Assembly: GCA_037127315.1 (NCBI GenBank)
Contig: JBBBDQ010000400.1
Span: 117,501-181,500 of the forward strand
DNA length: 64,000 nucleotides
Direction of reading: 5' to 3'
DNA from: Ascarosepion bandense
Taxonomy: Eukaryota; Mollusca; Cephalopoda; Sepiida; Sepiidae
Shown here: piece by piece, positions 49,668 through 59,987 of the stretch
Numbering within the stretch: position 1 is the stretch's first letter
Layout: each line of letters begins with the position of its first letter
Made by a program: the position numbers and the translations under genes
The notes under the pieces: generated by a model
Databases searched by the model: none
Seen by the model: the letters and a program-made list of their open reading frames with translations, nothing else
What the model was told of the DNA's origin: nothing

Positions 49668-50409
49668 TCTAAAATTATTTATAAATGGAACTTTATCTGT
49701 GTGTGTGTGTGTGTGTGTGTATGTCTGTGTGTGTGTGTGTGTATCCGTTACCTATAGACTCCGAAACAGCTGAACCGATTTTCTTGAAATTTTACACAGT
49801 TGTACTATAAGCGTCTGCGAGTGTTCTTAGCTATGTTTTGTGTCGAGGTACTTCCGATAAATATCGATAATCGATAATCGAAAAATTGTAGAATGAGTGG
49901 TCCGATTTTAATCAAATTTATAAGACTCATAGACAAAGACATAAGAAACGATATTCAGAAGTTTCAAGGTTGCAGTTCTTACAATAAGGTAGAAAATCGA
50001 TAATATATATATATATATAAAAAACAAGGTGTTTTTGTGTGTGTCTGTTTATCTGCTTGTATGTCTGTACTTTTTTTCAGCCCTTTTATTTTAGTTTTTG
50101 CTTCGGGTTTGGCTCTAAGTAGGTATAATTGTAGTTCTTAGTCTCAGCCATGATACCATTTACTCAGAGGACTTATTTAGCCTTCAAAATTCAGTTTACG
50201 ACGAAAAAAACTTATTTGATCTCGATACCAGGAAATCAAAATTTGACTTACATCCATTCATTTTTCTTTCAGTCTACAGTTTCGCTTTAACTGCAAACAA
50301 CTATTGCTTTTTAGTCTTCGTGCCAACGTCCAAAGAGTCTGAGCTCCAGGACCATGGATTAGTTTTAAAGCTTTCATTACACCCGAGCAACGCCAGGCTA
50401 TACTGCTAG
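49668..50409 (+). mobile_element. non-autonomous Helitron-like element, complete
   Basis: Between A and T. 5' TCTAAAATTATTTATAAATG, a (GT)n tract (49699-49741), conserved blocks as in the 15.1 kb copy, hairpin CCCGAGCAACGCCAGG (one change) and terminal CTAG. Length 742. Confidence 0.83.
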
Positions 50410-50623
50410 TTTTTAATAAAATGAACAGGAATACATTTTTTATAACAAAATGACAATCAGTGCAAAACTAAAAAATACATTTTTATAGTAAAATTACCAA
50501 GAACTGATTTTATAATCTACAAATTACATGTCTCAAAAGCCTATCTTTACTCTGAAAGAATAAAATTATATAAAAAATATTTATATTTTAAAACATAATA
50601 TTACGTAAAAAAATATTTAGATG

Positions 50624-50930
50624 TCGGCATTAAATAACACATTTATGTTCATATGCCGTTAAACAAAATAAACTCAAACCCTGATCTACAAACTGATATT
50701 TTACAGAAATTTCGAATTCTATTCATACGAACCTATCCTAAAAATTTTATCGGCATTAAAAAAAACCAATTAACGTTCATATGTTGTTAAACAAAATAAG
50801 CCCAAACCCTGATCTACAAACTGATTTTTTACAAAGAATACATATTTTATTTATACGAACCTATCCTAAAAATCTTATCGGCATTATCTGAGGTTGATAT
50901 GCCATAAAGCAAAGTAAACCCAAATCAAAC
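50624..50930 (+). repeat. tandem repeat, period about 127, 2.4 units
   Basis: 'tcggcatta' begins units at about 50625, 50750 and 50878; 'ccctgatctacaaactgat' and 'acgaacctatcctaaaaat' lie at the same place in units 1 and 2. The third unit is partial. Confidence 0.88.
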
Positions 50931-50971
50931 CAAGCATACATTTTAGCAGCACCCAGTAGGATGAAACGATT

Positions 50972-51278
50972 CAGTCAGTTAGTTAAGTACCATACGTGAT
51001 ACACGCTTGGGCGATCATGTCTCGAAAGAGACATGACTGACTGGGCAGAAGACTCTCCCGCAGTAGGTTGCCATTGCTTTCTGCGGTAGATTGGTTGCCG
51101 ACCAAGGCTATAGAACCCAATCTGTCCTGCTATTTAACCTATAACTGGAAGGAAGAGACGGATTAATACCTTTCCCAAGGGTATTTGCGCGTAAGTGAAT
51201 ACAATGGATTCAGCTGGAATTCGAACTCTGCTCCCCGATTGCTCGTTCCGAGACAATATCCACTGTACCACAACGATT
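50972..51278 (-). mobile_element. tRNA-related SINE, near full length
   Basis: On the plus strand: 'cagtcagttagttaagtacc', then the hairpin word, 'tctgtcctgctatttaacct', 'ggaagagacggattaatacc' (the unoccupied TTAA site for the MITE at 20.4 kb) and finally 'atccactgtaccacaacg'. Confidence 0.9.
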
Positions 51279-51319
51279 AAAAAGCTTATATTATAAATTT
51301 TTCAAAGCGATTTACATAT

Positions 51320-51620
51320 GGAAGTCTGTACTAACCGGTATATAATGTATTCCCTGTGTTTAGCTTCACTTACTCGATATCGTATTATACTCAAGTATCG
51401 TATTATACTCAAGTATCGTATTATACTCAAGTCTATACACTCAAGTCTATACACTCAAGTCTATACACAAGTATTAGACACAATAAAAATAGAGTAATTC
51501 AAAATCACTGAAGTGCTGAAGTCTTTTCCTCGCACTTCTCACCTGTGGAACTGTAGTGAATAAGAAATTAAGAATTAAAATCAACCTTCTTTTTCAGTTT
51601 TACAAAAATTCACAATGACG
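51320..51620. repeat. dispersed repeat R2, second part of the split copy
   Basis: Matches 48073-48345 but with three units of each short tandem repeat rather than two. Confidence 0.88.
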
Positions 51621-51639
51621 TGTGAAATCCTGGTTTTTT

Positions 51640-52110
51640 CCCAAATAGAAAAAAGGATTGGCCATGTGCTTAAAGAAAAAGTCGAAAACAGATTTCGCAA
51701 GTACGTAATAAATTGATTTTTGACCAATGGGAGCGACTTGCAAGACTTGAGGACTTCGCGAGCAAGTGCGAAAACTTTAATACTTTAAAAGGCCCCAGTC
51801 AGCGTCACGAGAGTCGGTCAGTGACGGAAGCAGCGAAGACAACAAGCTAAAATGTAACGAGAGAAGTTTCAAGCTGACCCGGACATTTGTCCTCTTTCTC
51901 TTTCCTTCTGCTCATTCCTTTTACTTCTACTTCTCCATCCAAAGACATTCCTACTGAATACGTACGCACGTACGCATATACTCTTTCAACAATTACTACT
52001 ACGAACATTTTCTACAAGTCTTGATACCCAACTTTATTATTGAACACGAACTCTACCCTTAACTTCTTAATAATGTTTCTAATTGTACATTAATTTCTAT
52101 AACTTATGTT
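51640..52110 (+). repeat. dispersed repeat, possibly an LTR
   Basis: Counterpart of 4380-4850 (shared 'attcct..' and 'actacgaacattttctac' end). CpG-containing and less AT-rich. No protein motif. Confidence 0.4.
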
Positions 52111-52214
52111 TTTCATTTCGTTTTAATAAATTTCTATTTTAAAATGCATATTTCATTTTTTCACTATTCCACACAACTTTACATATTCCAGCCTGTCGGT
52201 AACCAACCTTCTGA

Positions 52215-52878
52215 TAAGATAGACTGAACTATCGCCCGGTTCACACTCCACCCACGTCTATTGAACAGGTGAAGAGGCTCATCCCTTGTTCCCTGTTTAG
52301 GATGTGGTTTCCGGCTTTCTCTTTTCCAATCTTTTCACTTTTCTTTTTTGTCTATTTTTTTTCAATTGGAGTAGATAGACTGAAATATCGCCAGGTTCAC
52401 ACTCCACCCACGTCTATTGAACAGATGTAGAGGCTCATCCCTTGTTCTCTGTTTAGGATGTGGTTTCCGGCTTTCTCTTTTACAATCTTTTCACTTTTCT
52501 TTTTTGTTTATTTTTTTTTTCAATTGGAGTAGATAGACTGAACTATCGCCCGGTTCACACTCCACCCACGTCTATTGAACAGGTGTAGAGGCTCATCCCT
52601 TGTTCCCTGTTTAGGATATGGTTTCCGGTTTTCTCTTTTCCAATCTTTTCACTTTTCTTTTGTGTCTATTTTTTTTCAATTGGAGTAGATAGACTGAACT
52701 ATCGCCCTGTTCACACTCCACCCACGTCTATTGAACAGATGTAGAGGCTCATCCCTTGTTCCCTGTTTAGGACGTGCTCTCCGGCTTTCTCTTTTCCAGT
52801 CTATTCACTCTTACGTTACCCCCTGCACACCAGTGGCCTTACCGCCTTGCTCGGGGTGATATGATTAAAAAAAAAAAG
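52215..52878 (+). mobile_element. LINE-tailed SINE array, four monomers
   Basis: Plus orientation. Monomer cores at 52295, 52445, 52600 and 52765; linkers 'cttttcttttttgt.tatttt' differ from those in the minus-strand arrays. The only LINE-like tail is at the end (gccttgctcggggtgatatg, poly-A). Confidence 0.88.
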
Positions 52879-52974
52879 GATGAAAACCTTCTGAAGATAA
52901 TTCTGAATAAAAATTGTAAGCTGTTGTGTTAAGTCTGACACAAGGCCGAATCAAAGAAACGTTAATCAGCCCCA

Positions 52975-53190
52975 TAGCTTCAGAACTCCCTTCCATTTAG
53001 TTGCTTTCTTGATAGCTACAATCTCCGAGAATTTAAAAGCAACGTCAGTTGCCATATTCTGTCTTTTTGAATTTCATTCATTTTTCATCCTTTCTTCAAT
53101 AACCACTGTACCCAGTATTTTCTCTCACTTGAACCCCCTGAGAACTAGTGGCGGTCCCGCCTTGCTTGGGATCAAGTGATTATAAAATAA
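52975..53190 (+). pseudogene. CR1-like LINE, 3' terminal fragment
   Basis: 'cttccatttagttgctttct' and 'gctacaatctccgagaattt' (CFPDSYNLQ-F region) to the tail 'gcggtcccgccttgcttggg'. Confidence 0.75.
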
Positions 53191-53401
53191 GTATCGTAAC
53201 AAAATAGCAGCTGCAATAGGATGAAATAAAAACCTATTGAAAAACGAATGATAATAAAAAAAATTCGATTTTTCATCTGGTCCCGTGCCATGCCGGTTGG
53301 TATCGTAGCAAATATCTGCAAATCGTCGACTGAGTTACTATCACAAACAATCTACTGGAAAGTCACCAAGAAATGCTTCATTTGATCAGAAAAGGAGGCG
53401 A

Positions 53402-53426
53402 CAGAGAGAGAGAGAGAGAGAGAGAA
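53402..53426. repeat. (GA)n microsatellite
   Basis: About 12 GA units. Confidence 0.93.
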
Positions 53427-53614
53427 TTGGAAGGATGATTTGGCCTCACAGAAGAGAAGAAAACTTCACATCGCCGATTCAGCAACGTTCGCTTAGACTA
53501 ATTAAATTTACGTTAATATCTTTCTTCATTTCAATTTCACAAATTTTTTGGCTTAGTGGGAGGGGGCCTAAATAGAATCTCTAAAAGGAAAACAACCCAA
53601 TGTGTGCGCATAGG

Positions 53615-53751
53615 TCTCTCTTTCTCTCTCTCACACACACATACAGTACACATACACACACGCGTTCATTCTATCTCAATCTCGGTCTATCTGTCTCAAT
53701 TTATTCATGTTTATCTCTCTATCTATCGATCGATCTCTCTTAGTTTATTCA

Positions 53752-53805
<54 letters not shown>

Positions 53806-53849
53806 ACACTCTCTTTGCGCATCAGACTGTTAATCATGCTCCATGATTT

Positions 53850-53912
<63 letters not shown>

Positions 53913-53913
53913 A
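53615..53913. repeat. CT/CA-rich and (TATC)n microsatellites
   Basis: (TATC)n at 53754-53805 and 53850-53913, with CT- and CA-rich sequence before. The frames of 96 and 68 codons here (SIYLSIYL) are translations of these tracts. Confidence 0.95.
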
Positions 53914-53914
53914 T

Positions 53915-55325
53915 TTAGGTACCTCCACTCATTTTAAATTGAATTTTTAAAAATTAAAATTATTCTTGAAACATTAATATTAGTTTTAATTGAAAGTTAA
54001 ATAATTAAATTTACTATTTCCAGTAAGCAAAATACTCAAACAGAAATAATATTGATTGGAATCTAAAATTTTGATATATATTTTTTTTAATTTTTTCAAT
54101 TTTTCTACCATTTTTGAGCATTTGTAAACAAAAGTTAATTATCGGATTTAAAAATCTTGCGAAAACAAAATATACTTCTCTGACACTTTATTTTTGGAAA
54201 ACTAGCAAATTTAACATGAAATTAATATGATTTACACAAGTATTACTTATTTATAGCATGAAATTTAGAATAAAACTATTTCTTAATCACAGCGTTGAAT
54301 CTTTATCCTGTTCACCGGATTTTAAATGTCCTGACAGCTCGCCAGATGAGAGATAAGTGTATGGCGATCACAAGTGACATAAATGTACAAACTTTTTTCA
54401 GGAAGAAACCCTGAAACACATGACCTTTTAATGTACAAATAGAAATTAGCATACAAAAAAAACTTCAATTACACACAAAAGAAAATTGAAAATTACTTTT
54501 CTATTCAATGGTTACATGCTTTGCATTAAACCTTTTCAATTTTCGATTAGTAAATATAGTCTTCACTTTATAACCTACCAGCCTAACGTCTACTAGTTTT
54601 CGAAATATTTAAAAAATAAAGCTTTATAAATTATTATAATTAAAAAAAAAAATGAAAACAAGTCTGTTAAAATTTCATTATTATCGAAAAAAAATTTTTT
54701 TTTTCAGACTATAATGTTTGACATTTATATTATTGATTAAAGCAATTAAAAGCTTATCTGATTAAAACATGTCATTGAATTTTTTATTTTACTATGTGGA
54801 GTAGATTTTTGGTAAAAGGGGCTAAATGTTTTTTTAAACATGACTCATTCCCAAATGAGTCCTGCGTTTAACTAATAAAATTATTTCTGCTTATAGAATT
54901 TAATTACTTGAAATTTCAAGAATTTACGTGCAAGAGTGGGGCAACAAATATAAAAAAAAAACTATTTTTTACCGTTAATTTTTTTTAAATAATGGTTTTA
55001 AAAATAATTGCATTCATTTGTAAGTCCTGAAAGTTTCATTAAAATCCGACAATTATTTGATTTTTGCAAGAACTTCCAAATAATGTTTGCTACCGGAATT
55101 AGTATGTAATATTATGTTTTCTATTGTAACCTCTCGTCACGATTTGACTCCCGGCTAAGGAAAATAAAAACAAAATTTTTACCAAAATTTTGAACGTGTT
55201 AGAAAGAATTAAAAACAATTTTTAGATAATTAAAAAATACTTTGTTCTTTCATTTTGATAATAGCATAAAAATTTTGTTAGAAAATTTTCGTTTTTATTA
55301 AGTTCGGGATCTTTTTTCTTTATTT
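53915..55325 (+). repeat. AT-rich dispersed repeat, copy 2
   Basis: Second copy of the 24.2-25.8 kb repeat without the SINE insertion. The unoccupied site lies near 55017 ('attcatttgtaagtcctgaa'). Confidence 0.7.
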
Positions 55326-55592
55326 AAATGCAATGTCAATTCCCATCTCATATCCACTTGACTCCAGTCCTTTCTACATCACCCCGTGTAACTTTTTTTT
55401 CTTCTTTTCTCTCTATCTTCGCAACTGTCTTCACATCTGTGTTCCCATCCTTCTCTTGCCCTTTCTCTGACACCCCTTAGAACTGGTTCTTTCTTTTCAC
55501 TCTCCTCCTGCTTAAACTTTTACTCTTATGTTGCCCCCTGCGCATCAGTTGTGATTCCGCGTTGCTTGGGGTGAAACGATTAAAAAAAAACA
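55326..55592 (+). pseudogene. CR1-like LINE, 3' terminal fragment
   Basis: 'tttaaatgcaatgtcaattc' (FKCNVN), 'gttgccccctgcgcatcagt' and 'gcgttgcttggggtgaaacg' with poly-A. Confidence 0.78.
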
Positions 55593-55853
55593 AATTCTCT
55601 TTTATCTAACTATTGCTCAATGTAACACAGGGAATGATGATTAGATATTTTATCGATGTTTCTTCATTTTGAATCAAGCCCCTTTAATTAGTAGAAATCC
55701 AAAAATGAAGAATCCCTAATTAAAAAAAGCATAAAAGGTGGTTCCTAATTCCTAATATTCCGACAGTTATTATCAAGGAGGAAGCATAGATAGATAGATT
55801 AAGTTTATCTTTTTTTTTCTTTTTTTTTCTTTTTTTTTTGTCTACTGAAAATA

Positions 55854-56010
55854 CAAGGTGCGGCATAAATACCTCGCATATATAACTCTTAGAAATCCCT
55901 TCAAATAAAGGTAAAATATTAGTAGCAATTAAGTTTTCATCTAGCTAATGTTTAGCCATTATGTAAAAGGAATATGTAAGAGATATGGGAGGGACTTCTG
56001 CCACACCCTG
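55854..56010. mobile_element. mariner-type MITE, 157 bp
   Basis: TA on both sides. The ends CAAGGTGCGGCATAAATACC and GGGACTTCTGCCACACCCTG are inverted with some changes (CAGGGTG.GGCAGAA.T type). The same terminus (cagggtgctgcagaaatacc) appears at 63852. Confidence 0.72.
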
Positions 56011-56011
56011 T

Positions 56012-56270
56012 ATATTTCATTAATTAATTGGTTCTGATGCTAAGTTGGTCTGTAGTTAATGCAGTATAGCTCAATGAGATGTCCTGTGGTTTATTAGCAG
56101 TTGCGATCATGAGCACGAGGGTCTGTGAGCGCCATTGTTGAATTAAATCCCGTTTATCTATAGCACTTTTCTTTTAATGTAAAAAAAAAATCCATTATTT
56201 AGAATATTATCCTTATTATTTCAGCGATGGGAAATTGCAGTATTGTCTGCTATGATCTGACGTCGATTGC
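56012..56270. other. unassigned stretch
   Basis: No feature recognised. Confidence 0.4.
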
Positions 56271-56273
56271 CAT

Positions 56274-56305
56274 AGATAGATAGATAGATAGATACGAAGA
56301 GACAG

Positions 56306-56357
<52 letters not shown>
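56274..56357. repeat. (GATA)n microsatellite
   Basis: About 20 GATA units with one 'cgaagagacaga' interruption. Confidence 0.96.
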
Positions 56358-57427
56358 TGCCCCGCAAAAGTATAGAATACATTTTTTTAGGCATTTCTAA
56401 TAGAGTTACCTTAATTAAACTTTTACTGTTTGTAAAACTTATATTTAACTATTCAGTCAATCAATTACATTTACAAAAAAAAAATCCTTCGAAATAGTAT
56501 CACACGAAGAAAAACCGATATTTAGTAACACCCAAGTTTACAACACATTTTTTTACAACAGCATTTTTTATTAAAGTATTCAAATTTTACTAGTGTTCCA
56601 AATTAGAATCGGGTTATTTTTTAGAATGTTCCAGATTGATTTTATGATTACTTTTAGGAATGATTAAAAGTACTGCTTCACATTTTTTCTATCAACCATC
56701 CTTTCAACATTAAAAATTTTAATTTGAAAAAATTTTGTTGTAATTTAGTTCGTTTTGGGTATTTCATACCCCTCCCCTCATTTCATCTTCATTAAATCTT
56801 TTAAATATATTTTATACTATTGTATATAGTAGCAATTTTTATGTCATGGGTTTGTTTCCCCTTTTTTAGGTGCCCCTTGTAAATACGTGATGCAGTGGTG
56901 TGTAAAGGATTGGGAGGTTATGAATGGGTTCTTGTGGTGAATGTGCAAATTGTTAATGAGTGATATGGTCGTGAAAGTATTTAGCTAAGCATAGGAATAG
57001 TTAATGAGTATCACCCTCTTTTTTTTGGCCATGTGCCATATTTTTGCATTTTTTATGAAATAAATATCCTATCCTTTAAACATTTACAAAATGAGGAAAA
57101 GCAAAATAATTGATCAAGTCCTCCGTAAACGTATTATTGGCCTTCATATAAATGGACTTGGCTATAGGAAGATATACGTGGCATAGAGTTCAGCTGGTAC
57201 GATCATTCCTCACTGGAAACGTGTCATTTCGTTCGTCCCCCAAAATTCTGGTCGTCCTAGAAAGGTAACGGAACGTACGGCAAGATTATTGGCGAGAAAA
57301 GTTGGCAACGAGCACCTAACTGCGCTTAAAGAACTTCAGGGAGGACCAGAAATAGAGTAAAAGTGAGTACGGATACAATTAATTGTTCACGTCGTTTTTC
57401 ACACACGGTCAGCACATTGTGGCTGTC

Positions 57428-57430
<3 letters not shown>

Positions 57431-57472
<42 letters not shown>
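57431..57472. repeat. (TA)n microsatellite
   Basis: About 20 TA units. Confidence 0.97.
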
Positions 57473-57476
<4 letters not shown>

Positions 57477-57518
57477 GGAGAGAAAGATAAATATACATAC
57501 GCTTATTGAGGAAAAATA

Positions 57519-57622
57519 ATTAAATAGTGTATAAAGTAAATAAATAGTGTATAAAGTAAACAGTGTATAAAGTAAATAGTGTATAAAGTAAACAAATACT
57601 GTATAAAGTAAATAAATAGTGC
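57519..57622. repeat. minisatellite 'agtgtataaagtaaa'
   Basis: About six units of 15 to 23 bases; every other unit has an additional 'taaata'. The 68-codon minus frame (LLYTLFTLYTIY) is its translation. Confidence 0.93.
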
Positions 57623-57952
57623 AATAATCGTTCACGTTGTTGATATGACATTATTTTGAAGGACTTTAGGGAAAACACGTTCTTGCTTAAATGGATTTGC
57701 AAACGAGCATTACATCAAACCTGCAGTGTTTTGGAAAAATCTACTTTGGTCCGACAAAACGAAAACTTAACATTTTGGCAGAAATGCTATGGCAAATATC
57801 TGAAAAAAGACAATTACTGAATATTCGCCGAAGAATATTATCCCAACAGCAAAATATGGAGGCGGATCAATCATGATCTGGGGTTGGTTTGGATTTGCCC
57901 AAGACGTAGGGAATATTGAAATATAAAAAGGGAGGATGAAAAAAGTATATTA

Positions 57953-57976
57953 TCTAAACTTATTAATAAATGGAAC

Positions 57977-58019
<43 letters not shown>

Positions 58020-58681
58020 CCGTTACTTATAGACTCCGAAACGGCTGAACCAATTTTCTTGAAAAATTCCACAGTTGTACTATAAGCGTCTGCGAGTGTT
58101 CTTAGCTAGGTTTTGTGTCGAAGTACAACTGATAAATATCGAAAATCGATAATCGAGAAAATCGGGTTATAGAAGGAGTTATCCGATTTTAATCAAATTC
58201 GATACACTCATAGACAAAGACATAAGAAACGATATTCAGAAGTTTCAAGGTTCCAGTTCTTACAAGAGTGCAGAAAATCGATAATATATATAAAAGGCAA
58301 GATGTTTGTGTGTGTGTCTGTTTATCTGCCTGTATGTCTGTATTTTTTCAGACCTTTTATTTTAGTTTTTGTTTCGCGTTTGGCTCCAAGTAGGTATAAT
58401 TGTAGTTCTTAGTCTCAGCCATGATACCATTTACTCAGAGGACATATTTAGCCTTCAAAATTCAGTTTACAACGAAAAAACTTATTTGATCTCGATACCA
58501 GGAAATCAAAATTTGACTTACATCCATTCATTTTTCTTTCAGTCTACGGTTTCGCTTTCACTGGAAACAACTATTGCTTTTAATTCTTTCGTGCCAACGT
58601 CCAAAGAGTCTGAGCTCCAGGACCAATGGATTAGTTTTAAAGCTTTCATTACACTCTAGCAACGCCGGGCTGCTATGCTAG
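57953..58681 (+). mobile_element. non-autonomous Helitron-like element, complete
   Basis: Between A (57952) and T (58682). 5' TCTAAACTTATTAATAAATG, (GT)n at 57969-58013, conserved blocks, hairpin GCAACGCCGGGC region and terminal CTAG. Tc1-like sequence on both sides continues. A 96-codon frame (58369-58659) covers its 3' half. Confidence 0.85.
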
Positions 58682-58813
58682 TAAGGATATATTGGAGACA
58701 AACACACATCAGAATGCACAGTCACTGGGCTTGAATTCAAAGTAAGTCTTTCAATACGACAACGATCCTTAGCATACTGTCAAAGCTTACAAAATCATGG
58801 TTAGGTTCAAATA

Positions 58814-59352
58814 CAGGGGTCGGCAACATTTGGAGTGTGAGGGCCAGAAAGCTATGTAGCATCATGGAGGAAGGCCAAAGAGCTCTGGCTCCTGTGTCAG
58901 AGAGAAGAACTATGATATTAAATATATGAATAAATTTTCTGTGTTTGTAGAGAGCACGGATTGAATATAATTTAATATCTGACGGGAATTTTGTTAAAAA
59001 AATATTACATCTTAAAAATAAATGTTTCATAAATCAGTACTGAAAACAATTCCATTAAAATCGGTTGAAAACACTATTTTATTTAAAAGTGCCCGCTCAC
59101 GAAAGCAATTTAATAGAAAAAGTGAAATTGAGGCCATACGTTGATTTTGGCTATCCCTACAAATAAAAAATAGAAGTAAAATACATTCTCCAGGTAAAAA
59201 GAAATAATTTCGACGCAATATATTCAGACTATCAACTGTCACTTTGGTTTGATTTACCTATATTTATATCGTGTCCAGAGTAAGGTAGCGGGCCGGACAA
59301 GATTCACTCGAGGGCCGGATATAGCTCGCAAGCCAGGGGTTGCCGACCGCTG
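58814..59352. mobile_element. hAT MITE with perfect 8-bp target duplication
   Basis: Ends CAGGGGTCGGCAAC and GTTGCCGACCGCTG are inverted with one change. The target duplication TTCAAATA is exact (58806-58813 and 59353-59360). 'gagggccag' and 'cgggccggac' near the ends are typical of this hAT group. No transposase. Confidence 0.92.
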
Positions 59353-59679
59353 TTCAAATAGAATAGACGTTCTATAATGGCCAGGCTAATCTCCAGATCT
59401 CAATCCGATTAAAAAGTTATGGAAAATGGTGAAACTGAGGATTCAAAGAAAGAATCCGCAAACCGGCATTAAGTAAAGGAATTTTGTCGTGAAGAATGAA
59501 AAAGTATTTGCAGAGAAACATGCAATAAATTTGTAGGTGGCTACTGTAAACGCCTACATGCTGCAGGTAACAATAATTGTTACGCTACGAATGATTAATA
59601 GATGATTTAATAAACGGATTGTAAACATTTGCGTTATTAAATATTGGTTTTTCATCGAGGAATATTTTTATTGTTTGTC

Positions 59680-59900
59680 TTTTAATCTGATTGTTTGACT
59701 AAAGGCTTAAACATATGTATTATTGGCAGATAGAATTCCATTAATCTACCCGAATTAGTTGCTTTTCTAAGCACGGCTTAGATATGGCATAAGGCTGGAA
59801 CATTGGGTTACCAAGTGAAAGTTTAACTGTGTTAAAGTGGCTAAAGAAACATTTTTTGGAATGTGTTGTAAAATTTGGCACTGTAGATATAGAAACAACC
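59680..59900. other. unassigned stretch
   Basis: No feature recognised. Confidence 0.35.
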
Positions 59901-59901
59901 T

Positions 59902-59902
<1 letters not shown>

Positions 59903-59959
<57 letters not shown>

Positions 59960-59987
59960 TGTAAAGAATGTAATAGATAGACAGATA
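59903..59987. repeat. (GATA)n microsatellite, left part
   Basis: About 14 GATA units, a short interruption and a few more up to the Tc1 element at 59988. Confidence 0.95.

Larger units (their letters stand above)
56500..59670 (+). pseudogene. decayed Tc1-like transposon with later insertions
   Basis: N-terminal part (57091 on): MRKSKIIDQVLRKRIIGLHI, NGLGYRKI and NSGRPRKVTERTARLLARKV (GRPRK is the AT-hook-like motif of Tc1). Middle (57690-57920): FWKNLLWSDKT and KYGGGSIMIWGWF in shifted frames. Catalytic region after the Helitron: VFQYDNDP.HT (58749-58780), then SPDLNPI-like 'ctccagatctcaatccgatt' after 59386. Inverted ends are visible near 56511 and 59650 ('gaaaaaccgatatttagtaa' and its partner). 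Insertions within it: TA tract and minisatellite (57431-57622), Helitron-like element (57953-58681) and hAT MITE (58814-59352). Confidence 0.8.

Noticed and set aside
53556..53913. Frames rich in SIYLSIYL
   Set aside because: Translation of (TATC)n.
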